From: Modestobacter sp. L9-4
Lineage (GTDB): Bacteria; Actinomycetota; Actinomycetes; Mycobacteriales; Geodermatophilaceae
Length of the DNA: 64,000 bases
NCBI RefSeq assembly: GCF_019112525.1
Contig: NZ_CP077800.1
Location: 62,001-126,000, forward strand
Reading direction: 5' to 3'
Shown here: positions 43,722-51,460 of the stretch, one piece after another
Layout: each line of letters opens with the position of its first letter
How positions within the stretch are numbered: the stretch's first letter is position 1
The notes under the pieces: generated by a model
Database searches by the model: none
The model's input: only the letters and a program-made list of their open reading frames with translations
Told to the model about the DNA's origin: nothing
Program-made: the position numbers and the translations under genes

Positions 43722-43917
43722 CGCAGGGCCCCCTCGCCCCCCAAGCCACGCTCAAAGCGGCGCTGGGCCCGGCGAGGGGGCGGGGGCCGGCCGGCTCGCA
43801 CCGGTCGGTGGTGAGATCTGCGTCCTCGTGGCCTCCGGGCGCGGGTGACCACGAGAACGCAGATCCCGCGCGGACGGCGACGGGAGCAGCGATCGCCCCG
43901 CCCGGGCCGGGTCCGGA
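43722..43917. terminator. Terminator region with two hairpins
   Basis: CCCCCTCGCC near 43731 pairs with GGCGAGGGGG near 43780, typical of a terminator between convergent genes. A second, separate structure has 17-base arms at 43815-43831 and 43849-43865 with one mismatch and a 17-base loop. Confidence 0.65.
43815..43865. repeat. Long near-perfect inverted repeat
   Basis: The left arm GATCTGCGTCCTCGTGG and right arm CCACGAGAACGCAGATC match at 16 of 17 positions, with a 17-base loop. It is less GC-rich than the usual terminators here. It may be a REP-like palindromic element. Confidence 0.65.
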
Positions 43918-44634
43918 TCAGCCGGTGGACGGCGCGAGCAGCCACAGGCTGCCGAGCACCAGCGCGCCGCCGTCCACGAGCAGGAACAGCCCCACCCACA
44001 GCAAGCCCGGCAGCCGGGTGAGCCGGGCCAGCTGGTCGGCGTCGGAGTCCCGCGCCGTGCCGCGCCGCCGGGAGCGCTGCAGCTCCAGCACCGTGCGCGG
44101 GGCGGCCAGCAGCAGGAACCAGGTGACCACGTGGGCGAACGCCGTCTGGCCCTCCGCGGGCGCCCACCAGGTGGCGGCGAACACCAGGGCCGCGGTGACC
44201 AGCACCGACCACAGCCCGTACCAGTTGCGGATCTGCACCAGCAGCAGCGCCAGGAGCAGCAGCAGCGCCCACAGCAGCCCGACGGCGTACCCGGCGGCCA
44301 GCAGCGCGGCCGCGCCCAGCCCGATGAGCCCCGGGCCGGTGTAGCCCGCGGCCGCGGTGAGCACCATGCCCGGACCGCTCGCCCGCCCGGCGGAGACGGT
44401 GACCCCCGAGGTGTCCGAGTGCAGCCGGATGCCCGCCAGCCGGCGTCCGGTGACCAGCGCGGCCAGCCCGTGCGCGCCCTCGTGGGCGATGGTGACCGCG
44501 TGCCGCGCCGAGCGCCACAGCGCGGGGGAGAGCACCAGGACGGCGGCCAGCGCTGCCGAGGCGGCCAGGGCCCACCCCGGCAGCGGGGGAGAGGTGGAGC
44601 TGACCCGGGTCCAGAACTCCTCGACGGCCGCCAT
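43918..44634 (-). CDS. M50-like membrane metallopeptidase
   Basis: This 238-residue membrane protein has the zinc motif HExxH in VTIAHEGAHGLAALVTGRRLAGIRLHSDTSG (about residues 47-78), the signature of the M50B-like family. About six hydrophobic helices follow, including YTGPGLIGLGAAALLAAGYAVGLLWALLLLLALLLVQIRNWYG, where N-W-Y-G replaces the usual N-x-x-P-x-x-x-L-D-G. Intramembrane cleavage is therefore not certain. The ATG at 44634 lies 6 bases after CATGAT, a possible leaderless -10. It is divergent from the ABM-domain gene. Function unknown. Confidence 0.82.
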   Translation of the reverse strand: MAAVEEFWTRVSSTSPPLPGWALAASAALAAVLVLSPALWRSARHAVTIAHEGAHGLAALVTGRRLAGIRLHSDTSGVTVSAGRASGPGMVLTAAAGYTGPGLIGLGAAALLAAGYAVGLLWALLLLLALLLVQIRNWYGLWSVLVTAALVFAATWWAPAEGQTAFAHVVTWFLLLAAPRTVLELQRSRRRGTARDSDADQLARLTRLPGLLWVGLFLLVDGGALVLGSLWLLAPSTG

Positions 44635-44730
44635 GCCCCGATCATGACCAGCCCTGCTGTGCCCGGGCCGGGCGGCGCGCGGGGGCACCTCGTTGCACGT
44701 TCGACACAGATGACGGCGATCCTGTGTCGC

Positions 44731-45345
44731 ATGGAGAGTGCTGCACCGGCACCCGCAGTACCGGAGACCCCGGAACTGCCGGTGACCGTCTCGTTCACCC
44801 GGCGCGCCGACCCGGCGCACGCGGTGGAGATGACCGCCTGGATCCGGGCGGGGCTGACGATGGCCGAGGGCTTCCCCGGCTTCCTGGGGGGCGGCTGGGT
44901 CCGTCCCCGGCACGGCGCGGACGAGTGGCACATGCTGTGCCGCTTCTCCTCGCCGGCCATGCTCGCCGCCTGGGAGGCGAGCTCCGAGCGTCGCTGGTGG
45001 CTCGGCTCGGCCCAGGGACTGGCGGAGGTGACCCGCACCGAGCGGCGCAGCGGCATCGAGGGCTGGTTCGACGCCCCCGTCGAGGCAGCCACGGAGCTGC
45101 CCGCCGCACCGCCGCCGGTGGCCCCGCCCCGGTGGAAGCAGGCCGTCACGATCTGGCTGGTCTTCTTCCCGCTCAACCTGCTCGCCACGGTCACCCTCGG
45201 CGCGCTGCTGGCCGACGTGAACGTGGTGCTCCGGGTGGCGGTCACCACGCTCACCCTCACGCCGCTGATGACCTACCTGCTGCTGCCGTGGATGACCCGG
45301 CGGCTGGGCTGGTGGCTGCAGGGCCGCCGCTGGCGCGAGCGCTAG
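44731..45345 (+). CDS. Antibiotic-biosynthesis-monooxygenase-domain membrane protein
   Basis: This protein of about 204 residues has an ABM-like ferredoxin-fold domain (PVTVSFTRRADPAHAVEMTAWIRAGLTMAEGFPGFLGGGWVRP, about residues 14-60, with HMLCRFSSPAMLAAWEAS). Two C-terminal transmembrane helices follow (VTIWLVFFPLNLLATVTLGALLA and VLRVAVTTLTLTPLMTYLLLPWM). This ABM plus membrane-anchor form is common in actinobacteria and has no known function. The ATG at 44731 lies 7 bases after GATCCT, with TTGCAC 19 bases upstream. The ATG at 44710 is an alternative. It is divergent from the peptidase gene. Confidence 0.8.
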   Translation: MESAAPAPAVPETPELPVTVSFTRRADPAHAVEMTAWIRAGLTMAEGFPGFLGGGWVRPRHGADEWHMLCRFSSPAMLAAWEASSERRWWLGSAQGLAEVTRTERRSGIEGWFDAPVEAATELPAAPPPVAPPRWKQAVTIWLVFFPLNLLATVTLGALLADVNVVLRVAVTTLTLTPLMTYLLLPWMTRRLGWWLQGRRWRER

Positions 45346-45395
45346 CCGCCACGGGCAGGGCTGCGCCACCGCGCCGTCCTGCGTTCGTCCATCAA

Positions 45396-45409
45396 CCGTT
45401 ATCCCCAAC
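45396..45409 (+). repeat. Dispersed repeat, copy B (CCGTTATCCCCAAC)
   Basis: Second copy of the intergenic motif, between the convergent ABM-domain and response-regulator genes. CAGCAGCGGGGGAGCGGTCCG lies about 40 bases downstream, close to the matching stretch in copy C. Confidence 0.72.
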
Positions 45410-45467
45410 GATCGCGCCGCTGATCAACCCAAGAAGACCCAGCAGCGGGGGAGCGGTCCGATGCGCG

Positions 45468-46139
45468 TCAGACCAGGTCGGCGTCGTGCACGAGCAGCGC
45501 CACCTGCACCCGGTTCGTCAGGTCGAGCTTCACCATCAGCCGGGACACGTGCGCCTTGACCGTGGCCACGCTCAGGTACAGCTCGGTGCCGACCTGCGCG
45601 TTGGACAGCCCGCGGCCCACGGCCAGGGCCACGTCGCGCTCCCGCTCGCTGAGCACCGCCAGCCGGTCCCGGGCCCGCTGCTGCCGCGCCTCACCCGGCG
45701 GCACCGGCCCCACCGCGGAGACGTGCGCGATCAGCTGGCGGGTCACGGTCGGCGAGAGCATCGGCTCCCCGTCGGCGACCCGGCGCACGGCGTCGACGAT
45801 GGCCGCCGGCGGGGTGTCCTTGAGCAGGAAGCCGCTGGCACCGGCCCGCAGCGCACGCAGCACCTGGTCGTCGGCGTCGAAGGTGGTCAGCACGATCACC
45901 GCCGGGGCGTCCGGTGCCCCCATGAGCGCCTCGGTCGCCGTCAGCCCGTCGGTCCGCGGCATCCGGATGTCCATCAGGACGACGTCCGGGCGGGTCCTGG
46001 CCACCGCTGCCGGGACCTCCGCCCCGTCGGCGGCCTCACCGACCAGCTCCAGGCCCGGGGCACCGCCGAGCACCATGGCCAGCGCCGAGCGCACCAGGGC
46101 GTCGTCGTCGACGACCAGCACCCGCACCGACCCGGTCAC
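45468..46139 (-). CDS. NarL/LuxR-type response regulator
   Basis: This 223-residue regulator has a receiver domain with acidic pocket VLVVDDD (about 7-13), phospho-acceptor aspartate in DVVLMDIRMP (about 54-63) and lysine in GFLLKD. A C-terminal LuxR helix-turn-helix follows (LSERERDVALAVGRGLSNAQVGTELYLSVATVKAHVSRLMVKLDL). Its GTG overlaps the stop of the histidine kinase, so both are one operon. The divergent ABC exporter genes are probable targets, as in many actinobacterial DesK/LiaS-like systems. The signal is unknown. Confidence 0.93.
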   Translation of the reverse strand: MTGSVRVLVVDDDALVRSALAMVLGGAPGLELVGEAADGAEVPAAVARTRPDVVLMDIRMPRTDGLTATEALMGAPDAPAVIVLTTFDADDQVLRALRAGASGFLLKDTPPAAIVDAVRRVADGEPMLSPTVTRQLIAHVSAVGPVPPGEARQQRARDRLAVLSERERDVALAVGRGLSNAQVGTELYLSVATVKAHVSRLMVKLDLTNRVQVALLVHDADLV

Positions 46140-47380
46140 GCCGGCCACGGCAGCGTCGCGGTCAGCCGGAACTCCCCGTCCGGCGTCCAGCCGTGCGCCA
46201 GCCCACCCCCGGCGAGGGTGACCCGCTCGAGCAGCCCGACCAGGCCCGTCCCCGCCCCGGGCAGGGCGTCGCCGTGCGCCCCGCCGGTGGGTGCTGGGTT
46301 GCGCACGTCGACCGTCAGCCCGGTGCCCGGGCCGCCGGTCACCGAGACGGTGGCGACGGTGCCGGGGGCGTGCTTGCGCACGTTGGTCAGCGCCTCCTGG
46401 ACCACCCGGTAGGCGGTCCGGCCGATCACCGACGGGGCAGCGCCGAGGTCGGCCACCCCGTACTCCGCCCGCACCCGCAGCCCCGCCTCCCGGCTCTCCT
46501 CGACCAACGCCGGGACGTCGGCCAGGCCCGGCTGCGGGCGCGTGCCGCCGTCCTCGTCGGGGGACTCGCGCAGCACGCCGATCACCTCCCGCAGGTCCTC
46601 CAGGGCCTGCCGGGCGCTGGCCCGCACCACGCCCGCGGCCTGGGCGACCTCGGCCGGTGGGGCGTCGGGCCGGAACTCCAGCGCCCCGGCGTGCATGCTC
46701 AGCAGCGACAGCCGGTGGGCAAGCACGTCGTGCATCTCCCGCGCGATGCGGGTGCGCTCGGTGTGCCGGGCCTGCTCGACCCGCAGCAGCTGCTCGCTCT
46801 CGGCCCGCACCGCCCGCTCGTGCCACGACAGGACCAGCTGGCGCCGGGCCCGGACGAACATGCCCCACGCGACGACGGCGGCGGTCACGAGCACGGTGAA
46901 GGCCACCAGCCAGGCGAAGGAGATCTCCTCGTCGGGCCGCAGCAGCGCGAAGACGCCACCGGACACGACGTTGACGGCCGCGACGACCAGCACCGGGACC
47001 AGCCGACAGTGCACCGCGACGGTGAACAGGCCGATCGCGGCGGCGAGGACGACCATCTCCGAGAAGCAGCCGACCAGCGCCAGGAGGAGGGCCACCGGCA
47101 CCGGCCACCGCCGGCGCCACCACAGCGCCCAGATCGCCAGGCCACCGGCCAGTGCGTCGATCAGCAGCACCGCGTCCGCCGGCGGCTGCGGCTCGCTCAG
47201 CGTCACCCCCAGCAGCACCGTGCCGCAGGCGCCGGCCAGCAGGAAGCAGCACAGGTCGACCAGCCAGTCACGCGCCGACCGCCGGCCGAGGGGCCGGGCG
47301 TCCGGGGACACCGGGGCGGGCATCAGCCACGCGCGCTCGCGACCCGGGGAGGTCGGCTCCGACGGGCGGGTGAGGGTCAC
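46136..47380 (-). CDS. Sensor histidine kinase (HisKA_3)
   Basis: This 414-residue membrane kinase has about five N-terminal helices (LVDLCCFLLAGACGTVLLGVTL through FAWLVAFTVLVTAAVVAWGMFV). A DHp domain follows with the phospho-histidine in ERTRIAREMHDVLAHRLSLLSMHAGAL, then an HATPase_c domain with YRVVQEALTNVRKHAPG and GAGTGLVGLLERVTLAGG. It has no large extracytoplasmic loop, so it probably senses the membrane or a transporter. The GTG at 47380 lies 7 bases after TAACCT (47393-47388, minus strand), indicating a leaderless mRNA; an ATG at 47323 is a weaker alternative. Confidence 0.92.
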   Translation of the reverse strand: MTLTRPSEPTSPGRERAWLMPAPVSPDARPLGRRSARDWLVDLCCFLLAGACGTVLLGVTLSEPQPPADAVLLIDALAGGLAIWALWWRRRWPVPVALLLALVGCFSEMVVLAAAIGLFTVAVHCRLVPVLVVAAVNVVSGGVFALLRPDEEISFAWLVAFTVLVTAAVVAWGMFVRARRQLVLSWHERAVRAESEQLLRVEQARHTERTRIAREMHDVLAHRLSLLSMHAGALEFRPDAPPAEVAQAAGVVRASARQALEDLREVIGVLRESPDEDGGTRPQPGLADVPALVEESREAGLRVRAEYGVADLGAAPSVIGRTAYRVVQEALTNVRKHAPGTVATVSVTGGPGTGLTVDVRNPAPTGGAHGDALPGAGTGLVGLLERVTLAGGGLAHGWTPDGEFRLTATLPWPA

Positions 47381-47387
47381 CGCGCCG

Positions 47388-47393
47388 AGGTTA
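47388..47393 (-). promoter_or_regulatory. -10 box TAACCT of the kinase operon
   Basis: On the minus strand TAACCT ends 7 bases before the kinase GTG at 47380. The opposite promoter for the ABC genes lies within the same 153-base gap (CAGGCT at 47521-47526, 7 bases before the ATG). Confidence 0.5.
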
Positions 47394-47533
47394 CGGACGG
47401 CGAGGGCCCGCGGGAACCGACCGAAGGAGGGGGTCGGTGCGACCTGTGGCCCACCGGGCGGCGACCGAGGTGGCCCCGGCCGGCGACTCCCGGGCGATGT
47501 GCCCCGACCGGTCCGCCGGCCAGGCTCGTCGGC

Positions 47534-48445
47534 ATGATCACCGTCGAGCACCTCACCAAGCGCTACGGCGCCCGGACCGTCGTATCCGACGTGTCCTTCT
47601 CCTGCCCGCCGGGCACCGTGACCGGCTTCCTGGGCCCCAACGGCGCCGGCAAGTCCACCACCCTGCGGGCGCTGGTCGGGCTCACCGTCCCGACCAGCGG
47701 CACGGCCACCATCGGCGGCCGCGCCGCCCGCGACCTCCCCAACGCCGGCCGGCAGGTCGGCGTCCTGCTGGACGCCGGGGCGCAGCACGCCGGCCGCACC
47801 GGCCGGAAGACGCTCACCCTCACCGCGGCCGTCCTCGGCGTCGGCGTCGCGCGGGTCGACGAGGTGCTCGCGGACGTCGGCCTGGCCGGGCGCCCGGCCG
47901 GCACCCGCGTGGGCGCGTACTCCCTCGGCATGCGCCAGCGGCTGGGCCTGGCGGCCGCCCTGCTCGGCGACCCCGAGGTGCTGGTGCTCGACGAGCCCGC
48001 CAACGGACTCGACCCCGCCGGCATCTGGTGGATGCGCGGGCTGCTCCGCGGCTTCGCCGACCGGGGCGGCACGGTGCTGCTCAGCTCCCACCAGCTGCGC
48101 GAGGTGGAGGCGGTGGCCGACCAGCTCGTCGTCATCGCCGGCGGCCGGGTCGCGGCCCAGGGGAGCCGGACGGAGCTGCTGGGCCGCCGCGGGACCGTCG
48201 TCCGCGGACCGGACCGGGCCGTGCTGGCCGCCGCCCTGCGGACGGCGGGCATCGCCGTCGCACCCGGGGACGGTGACGACCTCGTCGCCGACGCCGACCC
48301 GCTCGCCGTCGGACAGGCGGCCGCGGCTGCCGGGGCGGTGCTCACCGAGCTGCGGCAGGCCGGCAGCGAGGGCCTGGAGGAGCTGTTCCGGGCCCTCACC
48401 GGTGCTCAGGACGCCGCGACGGGGCAGCCGGCGGTGGCGGCATGA
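47534..48445 (+). CDS. ABC transporter ATP-binding protein
   Basis: This 303-residue protein is an ABC ATPase of the multidrug/bacitracin exporter type. Walker A is GPNGAGKSTTLRALVG (about 36-51). The signature is YSLGMRQRLGLAAALLGDPEVLVLDEPANGLDPAG, giving LSGGQ-like LGMRQ, Walker B and D-loop together. The H-loop is in LLSSHQLREVE. The C-terminal part (about 215-303) is the extra domain found in these exporters. The ATG overlaps no upstream gene and lies 7 bases after CAGGCT. It is divergent from a two-component system, which probably controls it. Confidence 0.92.
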   Translation: MITVEHLTKRYGARTVVSDVSFSCPPGTVTGFLGPNGAGKSTTLRALVGLTVPTSGTATIGGRAARDLPNAGRQVGVLLDAGAQHAGRTGRKTLTLTAAVLGVGVARVDEVLADVGLAGRPAGTRVGAYSLGMRQRLGLAAALLGDPEVLVLDEPANGLDPAGIWWMRGLLRGFADRGGTVLLSSHQLREVEAVADQLVVIAGGRVAAQGSRTELLGRRGTVVRGPDRAVLAAALRTAGIAVAPGDGDDLVADADPLAVGQAAAAAGAVLTELRQAGSEGLEELFRALTGAQDAATGQPAVAA

Positions 48446-49227
48446 GCGCCGTGACCCTCGAGACCGTCCCGCGTCGGCCGACCGGGGCGGTCAGGACGCC
48501 GTCACTACCCCGGCTCACCCGCGTGGAGCTGCGCAAGTCCTGCGACACCCGGGCCGGGCGCTGGCTGCTGGCCGTGATCGTCCTGGCGGTCGCCGGCACG
48601 GTCGCGCTGGGCCTGTTCACGAGCGACGACGCGCTGAGCCTGTCCGACCACCTGCAGTTCACCCAGCTGGCCACCGGCGTGCTGCTCCCGGTGCTCGGCA
48701 TCCTGCTGGTCACCAGCGAGTGGTCCCAGCGGACGGCGATGACCACCTTCGCGCTGGTGCCCCGGCGCTCCCGGGTGCTCACCGCGAAGGTGCTGGCCGC
48801 AGCCGGCCTCGCCCTGCTCGGGGTGGCCGCGACGCTGGTGGTCTCCGCGGGGGCCGTCGTCCTCACGCCGCTGGTGACCGACGGCTCGGCGGACTGGTCG
48901 CTGGGTGCGGCCGAACTCGGCGGGGTGGTCCTGCTGCAGCTGGTCTACGTGCTGTCGGGTGTGGCGTTCGGGATGCTGCTGCTCAGCTCGCCGCTGGCGA
49001 TCGTCACCTACCTCGTGCTGCCGACGGTGTTCACGGTCCTGGTCACCACGGTGGGTGCGCTGGACTGGGTGGGCGACTGGCTGGACCTGACGACGGCGGG
49101 AGTCCCGGTGGCCGAGGGGGGAGCGGACGCCCAGGGATGGCTGCAGCTGGCCACCGCGAGCGCGCTGTGGCTCGGGCTGCCCATGGCGCTGGGCTGGCTC
49201 CGCATCGAGCGAGCTGAGATCTCCTGA
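48442..49227 (+). CDS. ABC transporter permease (ABC-2 type)
   Basis: This 261-residue membrane protein is the permease partner of the preceding ATPase; its ATG overlaps that gene's stop. It has about six transmembrane helices (WLLAVIVLAVAGTVALGLF, FTQLATGVLLPVLGILLV, VLAAAGLALLGVAATLVVSAGAVVL, LGGVVLLQLVYVLSGVAFGMLLL, LAIVTYLVLPTVFTVLVTTVGAL and LATASALWLGLPMALGW). SEWSQRTAMTTFALVPRRSRVLTAK is typical of ABC-2-type exporters. The substrate is unknown; antibiotic-peptide or drug export is common for such systems. Confidence 0.88.
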   Translation: MSAVTLETVPRRPTGAVRTPSLPRLTRVELRKSCDTRAGRWLLAVIVLAVAGTVALGLFTSDDALSLSDHLQFTQLATGVLLPVLGILLVTSEWSQRTAMTTFALVPRRSRVLTAKVLAAAGLALLGVAATLVVSAGAVVLTPLVTDGSADWSLGAAELGGVVLLQLVYVLSGVAFGMLLLSSPLAIVTYLVLPTVFTVLVTTVGALDWVGDWLDLTTAGVPVAEGGADAQGWLQLATASALWLGLPMALGWLRIERAEIS

Positions 49228-49292
49228 GGAGTCCCGGCCCGTGGGGGTGGAGCGGCTGGTGCCGACCCACCCCCACGTCGTTCACCAGGACA

Positions 49293-49306
49293 CCGTTATG
49301 CCCAAC
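49293..49306 (+). repeat. Dispersed repeat, copy C (CCGTTATGCCCAAC)
   Basis: Third copy of the intergenic motif, one base different from the others. The next 60 bases are unusually A-rich for this genome (AAAACGAGGGAAAACCAGC) and lead into GCGGGGGAGCG and a perfect hairpin. This resembles a short transcribed element. Confidence 0.72.
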
Positions 49307-49354
49307 AAAGCGCTCGCGTCAAAACGAGGGAAAACCAGCAACGATGCGGGGGAG

Positions 49355-49379
49355 CGAGGCCGGTCCGCGACCGGCCTCG
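49355..49379 (+). terminator. Perfect hairpin after repeat copy C
   Basis: CGAGGCCGGTC (49355-49365) pairs with GACCGGCCTCG (49369-49379) with a CGC loop. It may end ABC-operon transcription or an RNA starting near copy C. Confidence 0.68.
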
Positions 49380-49711
49380 GCTGTCACCGGGGGCCGGGCC
49401 TCATTCCGTCACAGTGGGGTCACCGGTCCGCCCGGGCCTCGGTCCGGCCGACTCGAGCGGGAGTCGTGGCGATGCGGCCGGGACGGTGGTCCGGCGCCCC
49501 GGGGGAGGCTGGTCGCCCTGCCACGTCTCCCTCGCGGGGGTCGGCGTTCGGCACACGGGAGGGGGCGAACTGCCCGGCCTCGGGGTGCCGCGCTGAGTGC
49601 CCATGTCGCCCTGTCGGCCGTCTCGCCGTCGAGCAGCCGACGAGTTCCAGGGGCGTCACCGCCAGCGGCCGACCTGCCGATGACACACATGGAGCCCTTC
49701 CCTGGACTGGT

Positions 49712-49725
49712 CCGTTATCCCCAAC
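49712..49725 (+). repeat. Dispersed repeat, copy D (CCGTTATCCCCAAC)
   Basis: Fourth copy, 419 bases after copy C. It is followed by AAATTGCCACTCACCAGCAA, again locally AT-rich. It lies 76 bases before the end of the convergent WYL-regulator gene. Confidence 0.72.
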
Positions 49726-49800
49726 AAATTGCCACTCACCAGCAATGGAAAGCCCATCCGCAACAGCCCCAAGGACGACCGATGAGGTTCCAGGAACGTG

Positions 49801-50769
49801 TCACTCCGTGCGCCGGACGGCACGCGAGTAGAGCTCGGACCAGTCGGTGAGCAGCTGGAGCAGCTCGGGCGGTGACTGCACGGTGAACTCATGGCCCAGT
49901 GATCCCAGGGCCATCGCCGGCCAGCTCAGGTCGTCGGCGGTCATGCTGAGCCGGCAGCTGGTGGGGGAGACGGCGGTGACGGTGCCCCAGCGAGCCACGT
50001 GCGCGACCACCTCGGCGGCCGGGGCGGCCACCAGCACCTCCACCCGGTGGGGGTCGCGTCGGCCCGCCAGGCCGGCCAGCACGAAGCTGGCGGCGTCGGT
50101 CGCGGGCAGCCGGCGCGGTGCGAAGTGCTGCCCGGTGGTGGCCGCCTCGGCGAGCCGGTCCAGCCGGAACGTGCGCCAGTCCCCGCGGACGAGGTCGTAG
50201 GCCACCAGGTACCACCGCTGCCCGACGGGGACGAGCCGGTGCGGCTCCACGTGCCGGCCGCTGCTGGCGCCGTCAGACGCCACGTAGTCGAAGGTGAGCC
50301 GTTCGGCGTCCCGGCAGCACTGGGCGACGGTCGTGAGCGCCAGCGGGTCGACCGGCTCCGTCCCGGCCTCGCCCCACGCGGCCGGGACGGTGACCGCCTG
50401 TAACGCCTCCACCCGCCGGCGCAGCCGCTGGGGCATGACCTGGACGACCTTGGTGAGCGCCCGCACCGATGCCTCGGCCATGCCGCTCACCGACGAGTGC
50501 GTCGCCGACCGGAGCCCGACGGCCAGGGCGACCGCCTCGTCGTCGTCGAGCACCAGCGGCGGCAGGGAGACCCCGTGGGTCAGCTGGTAACCGCCGTCGA
50601 CCCCTCGGCTGGCCGCCACCGGGTACCCGAGCTCCCGCAGCCGTTCGACGTCGCGCCGCAGCGTGCGCCCGGAGACGCCCAGTCGGTCGGCCAGGTCGGC
50701 CCCGGCCCAGTACCGCTGGCTCTGCAGCAGGGACAGCAACCGGAGCGTCCGCGAGCTGGTGTTGGCCAC
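49801..50769 (-). CDS. WYL-domain (YafY-type) transcriptional regulator
   Basis: This 322-residue protein has an N-terminal DeoR-like winged helix (TLRLLSLLQSQRYWAGADLADRLGVSGRTLRRDVERLRELGYPV, about residues 7-50) and a WYL domain (GRHVEPHRLVPVGQRWYLVAYDLVRGDWRTFRLDRL). A WCX C-terminal part completes it. WYL domains bind ligands or nucleic acid. The GTG at 50769 follows TGGAG by two bases. It is divergent from a DinB gene 84 bases away, the usual pairing for YafY regulators. The effector is unknown. Confidence 0.9.
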   Translation of the reverse strand: MANTSSRTLRLLSLLQSQRYWAGADLADRLGVSGRTLRRDVERLRELGYPVAASRGVDGGYQLTHGVSLPPLVLDDDEAVALAVGLRSATHSSVSGMAEASVRALTKVVQVMPQRLRRRVEALQAVTVPAAWGEAGTEPVDPLALTTVAQCCRDAERLTFDYVASDGASSGRHVEPHRLVPVGQRWYLVAYDLVRGDWRTFRLDRLAEAATTGQHFAPRRLPATDAASFVLAGLAGRRDPHRVEVLVAAPAAEVVAHVARWGTVTAVSPTSCRLSMTADDLSWPAMALGSLGHEFTVQSPPELLQLLTDWSELYSRAVRRTE

Positions 50770-50797
50770 CGCTCCAGCATGCCGTCTTAGGACAGGA

Positions 50798-50821
50798 AAT
50801 GACCGCAATGACCCCTACCGT
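50798..50821 (+). promoter_or_regulatory. Direct repeat and -10 box between WYL and DinB genes
   Basis: AATGACC is repeated at 50798-50804 and 50807-50813, a 9-base period. TACCGT (50816-50821) follows, reading toward DinB. The repeat would fall just upstream of the -10, so it could bind the WYL regulator. Confidence 0.45.
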
Positions 50822-50853
50822 CATCCGTACCGACGTCGAGAGGGGCAACCGCC

Positions 50854-51414
50854 ATGACCACCGACACGATCAGCCGGCCGGTATCAGGACCGGGCACCGC
50901 TCCGCTGGACCGGGAGCGCACCGACCTGCTCGAGAGCCTGGGCCGCCACCGGTACTTCCTCCGCTACACCGTCCAGGGGCTGACCGACGACCAGGCGCGG
51001 CTGCGCCCGACCGTCAGCGAGCTGTGCCTGGGCGGCATCGTGAAGCACGTGGCGGCGACCGAGGCCGCCTGGGCCGACTTCATGGTTCATGGCGCGGCCG
51101 CCTTCCCGACGGCCGACTGGAGCAGTCCGCAGATGGCCGAGCGCTGGGCCGCCGAGCACGACCTGCTGCCCGAGGAGACACTTGCCGGCGTCTTGGCTGA
51201 GTACGCCGCGGTCGCCGCCCGCACCGACGAACTGGTGCGCACCCTGCCCGACCTCGACGCCGATCACCTGCTGCCGGAGGCACCCTGGTTCACCCCCGGC
51301 GCGCGCCAGTCGGCGCGACGCACGCTGCTCCACCTGATCGCCGAGACCGCCCAGCACGCCGGCCACGCCGACGTCCTCCGCGAGACCCTCGACGGCCAGA
51401 AGACGATGGGCTGA
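50854..51414 (+). CDS. DinB family protein (possible thiol-dependent enzyme)
   Basis: This 186-residue protein is a DinB/DUF664 four-helix bundle. The metal-binding histidines are visible in CLGGIVKHVAATEAAWADFM (first) and LLHLIAETAQHAGHADVLRE (second and third). Such proteins include mycothiol- or bacillithiol-dependent S-transferases and maleylpyruvate isomerase-like enzymes. In an actinobacterium the thiol would be mycothiol. GAGAGGGG lies 9 bases before the ATG. The divergent WYL regulator is its probable controller. The substrate is unknown. Confidence 0.88.
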   Translation: MTTDTISRPVSGPGTAPLDRERTDLLESLGRHRYFLRYTVQGLTDDQARLRPTVSELCLGGIVKHVAATEAAWADFMVHGAAAFPTADWSSPQMAERWAAEHDLLPEETLAGVLAEYAAVAARTDELVRTLPDLDADHLLPEAPWFTPGARQSARRTLLHLIAETAQHAGHADVLRETLDGQKTMG

Positions 51415-51460
51415 CCGGAACTGCGGTGCGCCGGCGGCGGTCACCGAGCAGGATGACCGA

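Larger units (their letters stand above)
49228..49800. other. Convergent intergenic region with repeat copies C and D
   Basis: About 570 bases without a supported gene. It contains copy C (49293-49306) followed by an A-rich stretch and a perfect hairpin (49355-49379). A GC-rich region without features follows, then copy D (49712-49725). Open frames exist on both strands, but they lack ribosome sites and family resemblance. Confidence 0.55.

Noticed and set aside
40445-49725. Repeat family as insertion-sequence ends
   Set aside because: All copies point the same way, no transposase or inverted partner is present, and the gaps between copies hold unrelated core genes.
49241-49831. Open reading frame of 196 codons across the convergent gap
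   Set aside because: No ribosome site, no family resemblance, contains both repeat copies and a perfect hairpin, and runs against the WYL gene.
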